Shown: positions 51,117-59,612 of the stretch, in pieces
Layout of the letters: every line of letters starts with the position of its first letter
How positions within the stretch are numbered: position 1 is the first letter of the stretch
From: Erythrobacteraceae bacterium Alg239-R51
Lineage (GTDB): Bacteria > Pseudomonadota > Alphaproteobacteria > Sphingomonadales > Sphingomonadaceae
Reading direction: 5' to 3'
Length of the DNA stretch: 64,000 bases
Assembly (NCBI GenBank): GCA_947331495.1
Contig: CAMZOI010000001.1
Location: forward strand, 248,001 to 312,000
Notes under the pieces: model-generated
Database searches by the model: none
What the model was told of the DNA's origin: nothing
The model's input: only the letters and a program-made list of their open reading frames with translations
Position numbers and translations under genes: made by a program

Positions 51117-51491
51117 ATGTCTTCCGTCGATACACGCGATGCCTCCAGGGACAGCCTGTTCCTGTTCGCGGAACTCAGGCTGGACGGGCGAGATGACAGA
51201 ACGCGGGTCAAGGTCCGCAATCTGTCCGCCGGTGGCATGATGGTCGAGGATGGCGGGCTGGCGGTGTCGCGCGGCGATCGTGTGGTCGTCGACCTGCGCA
51301 ATGTCGGCACGGTCAGGGGTAGTATCGCCTGGGTACAGGGCAACCGGTTCGGCATCGCCTTTGAAAATGCGGTCGATCCCAAACTTGCCCGCGCGCCTGT
51401 CGGAACGGGGGACAAGTCGCCGCGCTACACCAAGGCACCGCTTCCGCCCGAACCCCCGGTCAAGACCCAACGGAAGTTGCGGAGCATCTGA
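51117..51491 (+). CDS. PilZ-domain protein
   Basis: A 124-residue protein with a PilZ domain at about residues 12-90: 'FLFAELRLDGRDDRTRVKVR' and 'NLSAGGMMVEDGGLAVSRGD', closing with 'GNRFGIAFENAVDP'. The canonical c-di-GMP motif RxxxR-D/NxSxxG is partly present (the second part 'NLSAGG' is clear). It may bind c-di-GMP; a small C-terminal tail is Pro-rich. It stands alone. Confidence 0.78.
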   Translation: MSSVDTRDASRDSLFLFAELRLDGRDDRTRVKVRNLSAGGMMVEDGGLAVSRGDRVVVDLRNVGTVRGSIAWVQGNRFGIAFENAVDPKLARAPVGTGDKSPRYTKAPLPPEPPVKTQRKLRSI

Positions 51492-51538
51492 AGCATGTCC
51501 TGCTGACGCCGGCCGCGCCCGCTGCTAGGGCGAAGCAC

Positions 51539-52996
51539 ATGCGCAGTCTTTTCGCCGTCCTGCTGTCCTTTGCCCTGGCCGCCTGCGGTTCGGCGGTCGA
51601 CGATGGCGTGGTCGATATCGCGATGATCGGCCCATCCGCAGACCTGTTCGATGAAAGCCTGCGGCTCTCGACCGGCGGGCAGCACGTCCGCGCAGCCCAT
51701 GCGCAGGGTCTTGTCCGGCTCGATGCCGCCGGGCAGGTCGTGCCGGCCCTCGCCGAACGCTGGATCGTCACCGATGACGGGCGAAGCTATATCTTCCGTA
51801 TCCGCGAATTCGATCTGCCCGGTGGCGGGAGGCTGAGTGCGCGCTCGGTGCGCGATTCGCTTGCCAGCACCATCCGCCAGCTCGAAGGGACATCGCTCGG
51901 GCTGGACCTTGCCAAGGTGCGCGATGTTCGCGCCATGACCGGCCGGGTGGTCGAGATTCGCCTCGATGCGCCGATGCCGGACCTCCTGCAGCTTCTCGCC
52001 CAGCCCGAACTCGGCCTCGTCATGGACGGTGCGGCCATCGGGCCGATGGCGCTTGCGCGCGAAGGCGATGTGGCCGTTCTCGATGCGCTGCCGCCCGAAT
52101 TGCGCGGCCTGCCGGCCCAGCCGGACTGGGACGAGGATATCCGCCAGATCCGGCTCTACGGCACCGAGGCGCAGGCGGCGACGCAGGGTTTCGCCGAAGG
52201 TCGCTACGACATGGTTCTGGGCGGTCGGCTGGCCACGCTGCCCTATGCCGATCCCGGTCCGCTGTCGCGCGGGACCATTCGCCTCGATGCTGCGATCGGC
52301 CTGTTCGGCCTCGACGTTCGCAACACCGAGGGGCTTCTGGCAGAACCCACCAATCGCGAGGCGCTGGCCATGGCGATCGATCGCGGTTCGCTGCTCGAAG
52401 CGTTCAATATCGGCGGCTGGGTTCCCACCACCCGCGTGGTTGCGCCGGGACTGCCGGGTGATACCGGCTCCGTGCCCGAGCGTTGGGCGAGCCGGACGAT
52501 CGAACAACGCCGCGAACAGGCCGCGGCCCGCATAGCGCAGTGGCAGGCCACGACCGGTACTACGCCCAAAGTGACAATCTGGCTTCCCGAAGGCCCGGGT
52601 TCGGACGTGCTGTTCACCGCGCTTTCCGAAGACCTCGCGACCATCGGGGTAACGGCCGACCGTGCCCCGCAGATGCGTGGCGCTGACCTGGCCTTGCGCG
52701 ATCGGGCCGCACGCTACGGATCGGCCCGCTGGTTCCTCAACCAGTTCAATTGCAGCGTCTCGCCCATATGTTCCGAAGAAGCGGATTTCCTCGTCGGGCT
52801 TGGGCTCGACGCATCGAGCCAGGCGGAGGAATATTCCTACCTCGACGAAGCCGAAGCTGCGCTCACGGCGACCAACCTGTACATTCCGCTCGGCGCGCCG
52901 ATCCGCTGGTCGCTGGTGCGCGCGGACACCGTGGGCTTTGGCGAAAATCCGTCGAGCCTGCACCCCTTGTTCCCGCTTTCGCGCGCGCCCATCTAG
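51539..52996 (+). CDS. Extracellular solute-binding lipoprotein, family 5 (oligopeptide-type)
   Basis: A 485-residue substrate-binding protein. A lipobox 'LAACG' (Cys about residue 17) predicts a lipid anchor. The body has 'DESLRLSTGGQHVRAAHAQG', 'LVRLDAAGQVVPALAERWIV' (in part) and 'DPGPLSRGTIRLDAAIGLFG' in the order of SBP_bac_5, with 'ALAMAIDRGSLLEAFNIGG' the hinge helix. The usual ABC permease and ATPase genes are absent from the neighbourhood, so it may be a lone sensor or work with distant partners. The DUF4112 gene follows after five bases. Confidence 0.75.
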   Translation: MRSLFAVLLSFALAACGSAVDDGVVDIAMIGPSADLFDESLRLSTGGQHVRAAHAQGLVRLDAAGQVVPALAERWIVTDDGRSYIFRIREFDLPGGGRLSARSVRDSLASTIRQLEGTSLGLDLAKVRDVRAMTGRVVEIRLDAPMPDLLQLLAQPELGLVMDGAAIGPMALAREGDVAVLDALPPELRGLPAQPDWDEDIRQIRLYGTEAQAATQGFAEGRYDMVLGGRLATLPYADPGPLSRGTIRLDAAIGLFGLDVRNTEGLLAEPTNREALAMAIDRGSLLEAFNIGGWVPTTRVVAPGLPGDTGSVPERWASRTIEQRREQAAARIAQWQATTGTTPKVTIWLPEGPGSDVLFTALSEDLATIGVTADRAPQMRGADLALRDRAARYGSARWFLNQFNCSVSPICSEEADFLVGLGLDASSQAEEYSYLDEAEAALTATNLYIPLGAPIRWSLVRADTVGFGENPSSLHPLFPLSRAPI

Positions 52997-53001
52997 CCCC
53001 C

Positions 53002-53430
53002 ATGCAAGACCATGAAGATCATCCCCGGCAACCGCGTCCCATGGGCATCGAGTTGCCGATCGGCAACGATCCCGTCTCGATACGCAAGCGGGTGGAGACG
53101 ATGGAAAAGCTGCTCGAACGCAGCTTCGTCATTCCCGGCACGAACTATCCCATCGGGCTCGACGCGATTGTCGGGCTGGTTCCGGTCGTCGGCGATTTGA
53201 TTACCGCGGGGATGGGTGCCTACATGGTCTGGGAAGCGCGTAATCTCGGCCTGCCGAAGTGGAAGTTGTGGCGCATGGCAGGCAATATCGCCTTCGACAG
53301 CGCGGTGGGCGCGGTGCCGCTGGTTGGCGACGCCTTCGACATCGCGTTCCGCTCGAACACGCGCAACCTCAGGATCATCCGCAAGCACCTCGACAAGCAT
53401 CACCCGCATACCCGCGTGATCGAGGGGTAG
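53002..53430 (+). CDS. DUF4112 membrane protein
   Basis: A 142-residue protein. 'RKRVETMEKLLERSFVIPGT' (in part), 'YPIGLDAIVGLVPVVGDLIT' and 'FDSAVGAVPLVGDAFDIAFR' with two hydrophobic hairpins match DUF4112. Function is unknown. It sits between the solute-binding protein and kynA. Confidence 0.85.
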   Translation: MQDHEDHPRQPRPMGIELPIGNDPVSIRKRVETMEKLLERSFVIPGTNYPIGLDAIVGLVPVVGDLITAGMGAYMVWEARNLGLPKWKLWRMAGNIAFDSAVGAVPLVGDAFDIAFRSNTRNLRIIRKHLDKHHPHTRVIEG

Positions 53431-53466
53431 TTTCGCATTGCCGCCAAGCGCGCTAGGGCTGCGCCC

Positions 53467-54258
53467 ATGGCCGAAGACGTAACCTATTCCAGCTATCTCG
53501 ATCTCGACCGCATCCTGGCCGCGCAGCATCCCGCGTCGGACGCGCATGACGAGATGCTGTTCATCATCGTCCACCAGGCGAGCGAACTGTGGCTCAAGCT
53601 GTGCCTGCACGAATTGCAGGCGGCGCGCGGCTGCATCGTGGTCGACCACCTGCGGCCGGCCTTCAAAATGCTCGCCCGGGTGGCGCGCGCGCAGGGCCAG
53701 CTGATCCAGAGCTGGGACGTGCTGAGCACCATGACCCCGCATGATTATTCGACCATTCGCCCGCACCTGGGTGGATCGAGCGGCTTTCAGAGCGCGCAGT
53801 ACCGGATGATGGAATTCCTTCTCGGCGGACGCAATCCCGACATGGTTACGATGCACGAGGCGATCCCGCAGGTCGCCCACGAACTGCGCCAGGAAATGGA
53901 CCGGCCAAGCATCTATGCCGAGGTCGTCGCGCTGCTCGACCGGCGCGGTTTCGCGATCCCGCGCGAGGTTCTCGAGCGCGACAATGCCACTAGCTGGGAG
54001 CATTCATCCGCGGTCGAAGAGGCGTGGGCGCAGATCTATCGCGAGCCGCAGGAGCACTGGGATCTCTACGAGCTGGCGGAGAAGCTGGTCGATCTGGAAT
54101 ACCATTTCCAGCGCTGGCGCTTCGGACATCTGAAGACGGTGGAACGGATCATCGGCTTCAAGAAAGGCACTGGCGGCACGCCCGGCGTGCCCTATCTTGC
54201 CGGTGTGCTGAAAAACGCCTTCTTCCCCGAATTGCTGAGCGTGAGGACGGCAATATGA
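53467..54258 (+). CDS. kynA: Tryptophan 2,3-dioxygenase
   Basis: A 263-residue heme dioxygenase that opens the indole ring to N-formylkynurenine. 'YSSYLDLDRILAAQHPASDA', 'HDEMLFIIVHQASELWLKL', 'SSGFQSAQYRMMEFLLG' and the proximal-heme 'FGHLKTVERIIGFKKGTGG' (His) are all present. Length fits the bacterial enzyme. It starts the kynA-kynB-kynU operon, and the stop overlaps kynB by four bases. Confidence 0.95.
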   Translation: MAEDVTYSSYLDLDRILAAQHPASDAHDEMLFIIVHQASELWLKLCLHELQAARGCIVVDHLRPAFKMLARVARAQGQLIQSWDVLSTMTPHDYSTIRPHLGGSSGFQSAQYRMMEFLLGGRNPDMVTMHEAIPQVAHELRQEMDRPSIYAEVVALLDRRGFAIPREVLERDNATSWEHSSAVEEAWAQIYREPQEHWDLYELAEKLVDLEYHFQRWRFGHLKTVERIIGFKKGTGGTPGVPYLAGVLKNAFFPELLSVRTAI

Positions 54259-54905
54259 GCAGCTGGAAGAGCGAGCGGCGCATCCGGGACATCTCGCAAA
54301 CCTTGCGCCCCGGCCTGCCGGTCTGGCCGGGCGATACCCGGTTCGCGTTCGAGCGGACCTGGAAAATAGAGGACGGCTCGCCGGTCAATGTCGGGCGGAT
54401 GACCATGAGCACCCATTCGGGCACCCATGGGGATGCGCCACTTCATTACGACAAGGCCGCGCCCGATATCGCCAGCGTCGAACTCGATCCGTATATCGGC
54501 GAATGCCTGGTGGTGGATGCGACCCGCGTGACCGGCGATATCGATGTCGGCGACCTGCCCGATATCGAAAGTGCCGACCGCGTGCTGTTCCGCACCTTCG
54601 AAACCTTTCCGCACGACGAATGGAATGAAGGCTTCACCGCGATTACCGCAGATGCGATCGAATGGCTGGCGGTGCAGGGGGTCAAGCTGATCGGCACCGA
54701 TGCGCCCAGCGTCGATCCGCAGGAGAGCAAGACGATGGATGCGCACAGAGCGGTGCTGAAGCACGATATGCGCATCCTGGAAGGGCTGGTGCTCGATGAC
54801 GTGCCGGCAGGGCGCTACGAACTGATCGCCTTGCCGCTCAAGATCGCGGGCGGCGATGCGGGTCTTACCCGCGCGATCCTGCGGGATATCGATCATGCTG
54901 GATAG
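54255..54905 (+). CDS. kynB: Kynurenine formamidase
   Basis: A 216-residue cyclase-family amidase. The metal-site motif 'STHSGTHGDAPLHYDKAA' holds the H-x-G-T-H-x-D pattern, and 'LIGTDAPSVDPQESKTMDAH' the second metal region. It hydrolyses N-formylkynurenine to kynurenine and formate. The ATG overlaps the kynA stop, and the end overlaps kynU by 11 bases, showing coupled translation. Confidence 0.93.
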   Translation: MSSWKSERRIRDISQTLRPGLPVWPGDTRFAFERTWKIEDGSPVNVGRMTMSTHSGTHGDAPLHYDKAAPDIASVELDPYIGECLVVDATRVTGDIDVGDLPDIESADRVLFRTFETFPHDEWNEGFTAITADAIEWLAVQGVKLIGTDAPSVDPQESKTMDAHRAVLKHDMRILEGLVLDDVPAGRYELIALPLKIAGGDAGLTRAILRDIDHAG

Positions 54906-56112
54906 GGCGCGCGAATTCGATGGCGCCGATCCGCTGGCGAAATATCGCGACCGGTTCGAACTGCCCGCAGGCGTGATCTATCTCGATGGCAATTCGCTCG
55001 GCAAACTGCCGAAGGATACGCCCGCCCGGCTGGAACGGGTGGTACGCCAGGAATGGGGGCAGGACCTCATCCGCAGCTGGAACTCGGCCGGCTGGATCGA
55101 CATGCCGCAACGCGTGGGGGCGAAGATCGCGCCCTTGATCGGGGCGCGGCCGAACGAGGTGATCGCCTGCGATTCCACCAGCGTGAACCTGTTCAAGCTG
55201 ATCTCCGCCGCCCTGGCGATGCGCTCCGGTCGTAAGGTCGTGCTGAGCGAGCCGGGCAATTTCCCGACCGACCTCTATATGATCGAGGGGCTCGAGCGAC
55301 AGGGCATCGCCAACCGCAGGCTGGCGCCGCGCGAGCAACTGGCCAAGGCGCTCGACGAAGATGTAGCGCTGCTTCTGCTGACGCACGCCCATTACAAGAC
55401 CGGCGAGGTGTTCGACATGGCCGCGCTGACCCGCGCGGCGCACGAAGCGGGGGCGCTGGTGCTGTGGGACCTGTCGCATTCGGGCGGCGCGCTACCCGTC
55501 CAGTTGAACGAATGCGATGCCGATTTCGCGGTCGGCTGCGGATACAAGTATTTCAATGGCGGCCCCGGCGCGCCCGCCTATGCCTACGTGGCCGAACGGC
55601 ATTTGCCGGATTTGCAGCAGCCGCTCACCGGCTGGTTCGGGCACAAGGCGCCGTTCGCCTTCAGCGATGATTACGAGGCCGCGCCCGGCATCGAGAAGCT
55701 GCTTTGCGGTACCCCGCCGATCCTCGGCCTCGCCGCGCTGGAGGTGGGCGTGGACCTTATCGCCGAGATCGGCGTCGACCGGCTCCACGAGAAATCGAAA
55801 GCGCTCTCCGAATTCTTCCGCGCCTGCCTGCAGGCGCAAGGGGTGAACCTCGACCTCGTCAGCCCGACCGATCCGGACGCACGCGGCAGCCAACTCTCCT
55901 TCCGCCATCGGGAAGCCTATGCCATCTGCCAGGCGCTGATAGCCCGCGGCGTGATCGGCGATTTTCGCGATCCCGACATCCTGCGCTTGGGCTTCGCGCC
56001 CGCCTATCTGCGCTTCGAGGACATAGCCGAAGCCGCGCGGCATCTCGCCGAAGTGCTGGGAAGCGGCGAATGGCAGAGGGCGGAGTTTCGCCAGCGGGCG
56101 GCGGTGACGTGA
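54895..56112 (+). CDS. kynU: Kynureninase
   Basis: A 405-residue PLP enzyme that cleaves kynurenine to anthranilate and alanine. 'YLDGNSLGKLPKDTPARLER' (in part), 'SEPGNFPTDLYMIEG', 'LVLWDLSHSGGALPVQL' with the PLP aspartate, and 'GCGYKYFNGGPGAPAY' with the Schiff-base lysine are family marks. Together with kynA and kynB it makes anthranilate or feeds NAD synthesis; no anthranilate-degrading genes are next to it. The last of three coupled genes. Confidence 0.94.
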   Translation: MLDRAREFDGADPLAKYRDRFELPAGVIYLDGNSLGKLPKDTPARLERVVRQEWGQDLIRSWNSAGWIDMPQRVGAKIAPLIGARPNEVIACDSTSVNLFKLISAALAMRSGRKVVLSEPGNFPTDLYMIEGLERQGIANRRLAPREQLAKALDEDVALLLLTHAHYKTGEVFDMAALTRAAHEAGALVLWDLSHSGGALPVQLNECDADFAVGCGYKYFNGGPGAPAYAYVAERHLPDLQQPLTGWFGHKAPFAFSDDYEAAPGIEKLLCGTPPILGLAALEVGVDLIAEIGVDRLHEKSKALSEFFRACLQAQGVNLDLVSPTDPDARGSQLSFRHREAYAICQALIARGVIGDFRDPDILRLGFAPAYLRFEDIAEAARHLAEVLGSGEWQRAEFRQRAAVT

Positions 56113-56122
56113 GGCGATAACG

Positions 56123-56473
56123 ATGAATCGAAAAAGATGGCTTTTGCTAGCATTCATCTTCCTTGGAATCGGCTGGATCATTGTTCCAATCTATCTTGGA
56201 TTGAACGAACGGACGACTGATCTGATTTTCGCCGTCATCTTTGGCGTGGGCTTTGGTACAATCGTTTTCGAAGATCACCGATTGGCGGTTCCGAAGCGGA
56301 AGTTTTTACTCGTTTGCGGGATGGTCTTTGCAATCATCGCGATGAGCACGATCGGACTACTGGCTGCGGGCTACCGATACCAAGCCATGTTTCCGCTCGT
56401 AGTGATTTTAGGGGGGACAACCTATTGGTACTTGGCAAGACATTCGCAATCCGAAGATCAAACCTCGAACTAG
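56123..56473 (+). CDS. Small polytopic membrane protein, unknown, low-GC
   Basis: A 116-residue protein with four hydrophobic segments ('LLLAFIFLGIGWIIVPIYLG', 'LIFAVIFGVGFGTIVF', 'LLVCGMVFAIIAMSTIGLLA', 'MFPLVVILGGTTYWYLA'). No family was recognised. Its base composition is clearly lower in GC than its neighbours, with AT-ending codons, which hints at recent arrival with the adjoining REP-flanked nuclease. The ATG follows GAGGCGATAACG. Confidence 0.55.
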   Translation: MNRKRWLLLAFIFLGIGWIIVPIYLGLNERTTDLIFAVIFGVGFGTIVFEDHRLAVPKRKFLLVCGMVFAIIAMSTIGLLAAGYRYQAMFPLVVILGGTTYWYLARHSQSEDQTSN

Positions 56474-56529
56474 ATTTCCAAATAGAGCCAAATATCACCA
56501 TACTAAGTCCGGTTCACCACAGTGCCCAA

Positions 56530-56562
56530 ACCCGCTCAGCCTGAGCTTGTCGAAGGCCATGC
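56530..56562. repeat. REP-like inverted repeat, left arm, beside the second GIY-YIG gene
   Basis: This 33-base arm is an exact inverted copy of 56890-56922. It contains the palindromic core CCTGAGCTTGTCGAAGG, a sequence known as a repeated palindrome in many bacterial genomes (from memory). Confidence 0.9.
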
Positions 56563-56582
56563 GCCACGGGTAGCCAAGCAGA

Positions 56583-56882
56583 ATGGATTTCTACGTTTAC
56601 ATTCTGCGTTGCAATGACGGTTCTTACTACATCGGCCATACCGAAGACCTCGAACTGCGCATGGCGCAGCACGCTTCGGGCGAACTCGGCGGATATACCG
56701 CGAAACGCCTCCCGGTGACCTTGCTGTGGTCGGAGAGTTTCCCCTCGCGGGACGATGCTTTTACCGCCGAGCGCCAGTTGAAAGGCTGGAGCCGCGCCAA
56801 GAAAGAGGCGCTGATGGCGGGGGACTGGAAACTGGTTTCGCAGCTTGCGCGCAACCGGGCCGGCAAGGGGTCTTCTGGCTAG
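56583..56882 (+). CDS. GIY-YIG single-domain nuclease, REP-flanked (second copy)
   Basis: A 99-residue protein with only a GIY-YIG domain: 'FYVYILRCNDGSYYIGHTED' (YIL...YIG), 'LELRMAQHASGELGGYTAKR' with the arginine, and 'FTAERQLKGWSRAKKEALMA' with the glutamate. It belongs to the URI/UPF0213-type endonucleases. It differs from the copy at 32241 in sequence but agrees in size, domain and strand, and it too lies between repeats, here a perfect 33-base inverted pair 20 bases before the start and 8 bases after the stop. Confidence 0.9.
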   Translation: MDFYVYILRCNDGSYYIGHTEDLELRMAQHASGELGGYTAKRLPVTLLWSESFPSRDDAFTAERQLKGWSRAKKEALMAGDWKLVSQLARNRAGKGSSG

Positions 56883-56889
56883 CCTCGGT

Positions 56890-56922
56890 GCATGGCCTTC
56901 GACAAGCTCAGGCTGAGCGGGT
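56890..56922. repeat. REP-like inverted repeat, right arm
   Basis: Exact inverted copy of 56530-56562, so the GIY-YIG gene is bracketed by 33-base inverted repeats. The 227 bases after it up to the HNH gene end hold no clear gene. Confidence 0.9.
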
Positions 56923-57149
56923 GAGGGCGCTGGTGGCCGGACGGTCGCGGGGCATTCGCTATTTTTGCTTTCCTACACACCAGCCCGCGTGGCAGCTTTA
57001 CCCCATGCCTACCGCCACGCCTTCGTCCCGCAATTCCGTAAGGTCACACCTTGCGATCGAAAAATCGGCGCAAATCATTGTTGTCGTTCAACAAACCAAC
57101 CAGCCGAAGTTCTTTTAAACACCCCTGTCTGCGGTCCACTTTTGCGCCC

Positions 57150-57758
57150 TCAAGCCTCCAGCTCGATGTCCCAATACAACCAGTCGCGCCAGGTTTCGTG
57201 GAGGTAGTTGGGCGGGAACATCTTGCCGTGCTGTTGCAGCTGCCAGTGCGTCGGGCGGATCGGCTGGGCGTACAGCGCCATGCTCGCCTGTTTCGGCGTC
57301 CGCCCGCCCTTCTTCATGTTGCAGGGCGCGCAGGCGGTGGCGATGTTCTCCCACGTCGTCTTGCCGCCCAACCGCCGTGGGACGACATGGTCGAAGGTAA
57401 GGTGGCTCATCGAGCCGCAGAACTGGCAGGAAAACCGGTCACGCAGGAACAGGTTGAAGCGGGTGAAGGCGGGAAACTCGCTCGGTTTCACATATTGCTT
57501 CAGGGCGATCACGCTGGGGATCTTCATGTCGAGCGAAGGCGAATGGACCTCCCGCTCATAGGTTTCGATCACGTCCACCCGGTCGAGGAAGATCGCCTTG
57601 ATCGCGGTCTGCCAAGGCCACAGGCTGAGCGGATAATAGGACAGCGGCGTGTAATCGGCATTGAGGACGAGGGACGGGCAGGATTGCAGGTTGCGCGTCG
57701 GATCATCCTCTGCGCTGCGGAACCTTGCGGCCCTTTCCAGCAGTTCGGCCTTAAACAT
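57150..57758 (-). CDS. HNH endonuclease family protein
   Basis: A 202-residue protein. The HNH unit is at about residues 112-160: 'FSCQFCGSMSHLTFDHVVPR' (in part), 'RLGGKTTWENIATACAPCNM' (in part), with the zinc cysteines C-x2-C repeated. The N-terminal 'SLVLNADYTPLSYYPLSLWP' with 'QTAIKAIFLDRVDVIETYER' (in part) is typical of the conserved alphaproteobacterial HNH protein of unknown role. It is not linked to a restriction or toxin gene. Confidence 0.88.
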   Translation of the reverse strand: MFKAELLERAARFRSAEDDPTRNLQSCPSLVLNADYTPLSYYPLSLWPWQTAIKAIFLDRVDVIETYEREVHSPSLDMKIPSVIALKQYVKPSEFPAFTRFNLFLRDRFSCQFCGSMSHLTFDHVVPRRLGGKTTWENIATACAPCNMKKGGRTPKQASMALYAQPIRPTHWQLQQHGKMFPPNYLHETWRDWLYWDIELEA

Positions 57759-57904
57759 TGAGGCTCAACACGACACGCGCTCCTCCCCGATAGGCAGGAG
57801 AATGCACTTGCAGCAAAAAGCGTCAAGTCTGTTGCGGACAGGCTGTCCACAGCCTTTCCACCGGGTTGCCCTGCGGCCACACGGCGATAAGGGAGCAAGA
57901 CAGC

Positions 57905-58741
57905 ATGGTCGTCACCCGCTTCGCCCCCAGTCCCAATGGCTCGCTGCATCTCGGCCACGCCCTTTCGGCCATCGTCTCGCACGACCTGGCGCGTGGGCCA
58001 AACGGACGGTTTCTGGTGCGGATCGAGGATATCGACGGACCGCGATCGCGGCCCGAACTGGCCGACGAGTTTCGCCGCGACCTGGCATGGCTCGGACTAG
58101 AATGGGAGGAGGTACCCGCTCAGTCCACCCGGCTCGATACCTACCACGCGGCAGCGCAGCGGCTGCTGCATGATGGCCTGCTCTATCCCTGCACCTGCAC
58201 GCGCAAGCAGATCGAAGCGCTTCAGCCGCGCATCGGGCCGGAAGGGCTGGTCTATCCCGGGACCTGCAAGGGCCGCCTGCTCGATCCGGCGAAGCCTGCC
58301 GCGCTGCGGCTCGACGTGGAACGGGCCATGGCGCAGGTCGGCGAAGTCGTGTGGGAGGATGCGGTCGCCGGGACGCAGATCGCCGATCCGCGCGAATCGG
58401 GCGACGTGGTGATCGTGCGCAAGGACACGCCGGCGAGCTACCACCTTGCCGCCACGATCGACGATGCGGCGGACGGGGTCACGCTGGTCACGCGTGGACA
58501 GGACCTGTTCCACGCCAGCCATGTCCACCGCGTGCTCCAGGCGCTGCTTGGCCTGCCGGTTCCGCGCTGGCACCATCACGGACTGCTGGTGGACGAGGGC
58601 GGGGCCAAGCTCGCCAAGCGCCGCAATTCCCCGTCGCTGGCCGACCGGCGCAAAGCGGGCGAGGACGGTCTGTTGCTTGCGGAGCAACTGCGCTTGCACA
58701 AGTTTCCGGCTGGCATTTCGCTCGCCAGCGCCTACATCTGA
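57905..58741 (+). CDS. gluQ: Glutamyl-Q tRNA(Asp) synthetase
   Basis: A 278-residue GluRS-like protein without an anticodon-binding domain. 'TRFAPSPNGSLHLGHALSAI' (in part) is the HIGH-type signature, 'YPCTCTRKQIEALQPRIGPE' (in part) the zinc-binding region, and 'GGAKLAKRRNSPSLADRRKA' (in part) the KMSKS region. It attaches glutamate to queuosine in tRNA-Asp. queC in the same window supports active queuosine synthesis. Confidence 0.92.
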   Translation: MVVTRFAPSPNGSLHLGHALSAIVSHDLARGPNGRFLVRIEDIDGPRSRPELADEFRRDLAWLGLEWEEVPAQSTRLDTYHAAAQRLLHDGLLYPCTCTRKQIEALQPRIGPEGLVYPGTCKGRLLDPAKPAALRLDVERAMAQVGEVVWEDAVAGTQIADPRESGDVVIVRKDTPASYHLAATIDDAADGVTLVTRGQDLFHASHVHRVLQALLGLPVPRWHHHGLLVDEGGAKLAKRRNSPSLADRRKAGEDGLLLAEQLRLHKFPAGISLASAYI

Positions 58742-58747
58742 GCCATC

Positions 58748-58978
58748 ATGACAACCTTCCTCATCATCGTCCTCCTCGTCCTCATGGCCCTTGTGGTCGT
58801 CAGCCTGGTGCGCGGCATCGTCGCGTTCCTGAAGAGCACCAAGATCGACCTCGAAAGCGGTGAGCAGACCGATGCGAGCGACATGCAATTGTTGCAGAAC
58901 AAGGCGATGTTCGCGCGGATCAAGTATCAGGCCCTGGCGATCGTGGTCGTTGCGCTGATCGTCGCCATCGCGAACTGA
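58748..58978 (+). CDS. HIG1-like small two-helix membrane protein
   Basis: A 76-residue protein with helices 'TTFLIIVLLVLMALVVVSLV' and 'YQALAIVVVALIVAIAN' joined by a polar loop 'LESGEQTDASDMQLLQNKAM'. The layout, with 'QNKAMFARIKYQALAI', resembles the HIG1/twin-transmembrane family of alphaproteobacteria, in which members help cytochrome oxidase assembly. Identity is moderate. The cobalamin adenosyltransferase start is two bases after its stop. Confidence 0.7.
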   Translation: MTTFLIIVLLVLMALVVVSLVRGIVAFLKSTKIDLESGEQTDASDMQLLQNKAMFARIKYQALAIVVVALIVAIAN

Positions 58979-58980
58979 GC

Positions 58981-59553
58981 GTGGTCAAGCTCAACAAGAT
59001 CTACACCCGCACCGGCGATGATGGCACGACAGGCCTGGTCGACGGCTCGCGGCTGGCGAAGCACAGCCCCCGCATGGAAGCGATCGGAGCGGTCGACGAG
59101 GCGAACAGCGCGCTGGGTTTTGCCGCCGCTGCGCTGGGCGACAGCGCGCATGCCGATCCGCTGTTCCGTTGCCAGAACGACCTGTTCGATCTCGGCGCCG
59201 ATATCGCGACCCCGGCTTCCGAGAACGACGATTTCGCGCCGTCCCAGATGGTGTTGCGCATCGTGCCGGCGCAGGTCGAAGGGCTGGAGGCGGCGATCGA
59301 CGCGGCCAATGCCCGGCTTGAACCGCTGACCAGTTTCGTGCTGCCCGGCGGTAGCGAGGCGGCCGCACGGCTGCATCTCGCCCGCGCATCCACGCGCCGC
59401 GCCGAACGTGCGCTGGCGGCGGTAGAGGAACGCACCAATCCCCAGGCGCTCGCCTATCTCAACCGGCTGTCCGACTACCTCTTCGTCCTTGCCCGCGTAG
59501 CGAATGACGACGGGAAGAGCGATGTCCAATGGATACCCGGCGCGAACCGCTAG
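58981..59553 (+). CDS. Cob(I)yrinic acid a,c-diamide adenosyltransferase, PduO type
   Basis: A 190-residue ATP:cob(I)alamin adenosyltransferase. The N-terminal 'VKLNKIYTRTGDDGTTGLVD' and 'ASTRRAERALAAVEERTNP' carry the ATP-binding and active-site residues; 'YLNRLSDYLFVLARVAND' closes it. It makes coenzyme B12. The start is GTG 58981. No cobalamin synthesis genes are adjacent, so it may serve salvage. Confidence 0.92.
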   Translation: MVKLNKIYTRTGDDGTTGLVDGSRLAKHSPRMEAIGAVDEANSALGFAAAALGDSAHADPLFRCQNDLFDLGADIATPASENDDFAPSQMVLRIVPAQVEGLEAAIDAANARLEPLTSFVLPGGSEAAARLHLARASTRRAERALAAVEERTNPQALAYLNRLSDYLFVLARVANDDGKSDVQWIPGANR

Positions 59554-59612
59554 CCAGCATCCGATCACCTCGCTAGGGCAGGCGCTTTGCTGCAGGTGCG
59601 AAGGGACTAGGA

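Noticed and set aside
49950..51470. Long minus-strand frame across dksA and the PilZ gene
   Set aside because: Only its end (49950-50285) is a real gene (SEL1-like); the rest is antisense to two plus-strand genes.
57795..57860. Palindromic GGACAGGCTGTCC before gluQ as an operator
   Set aside because: The palindrome is short, no family operator matches and it overlaps no clear promoter.
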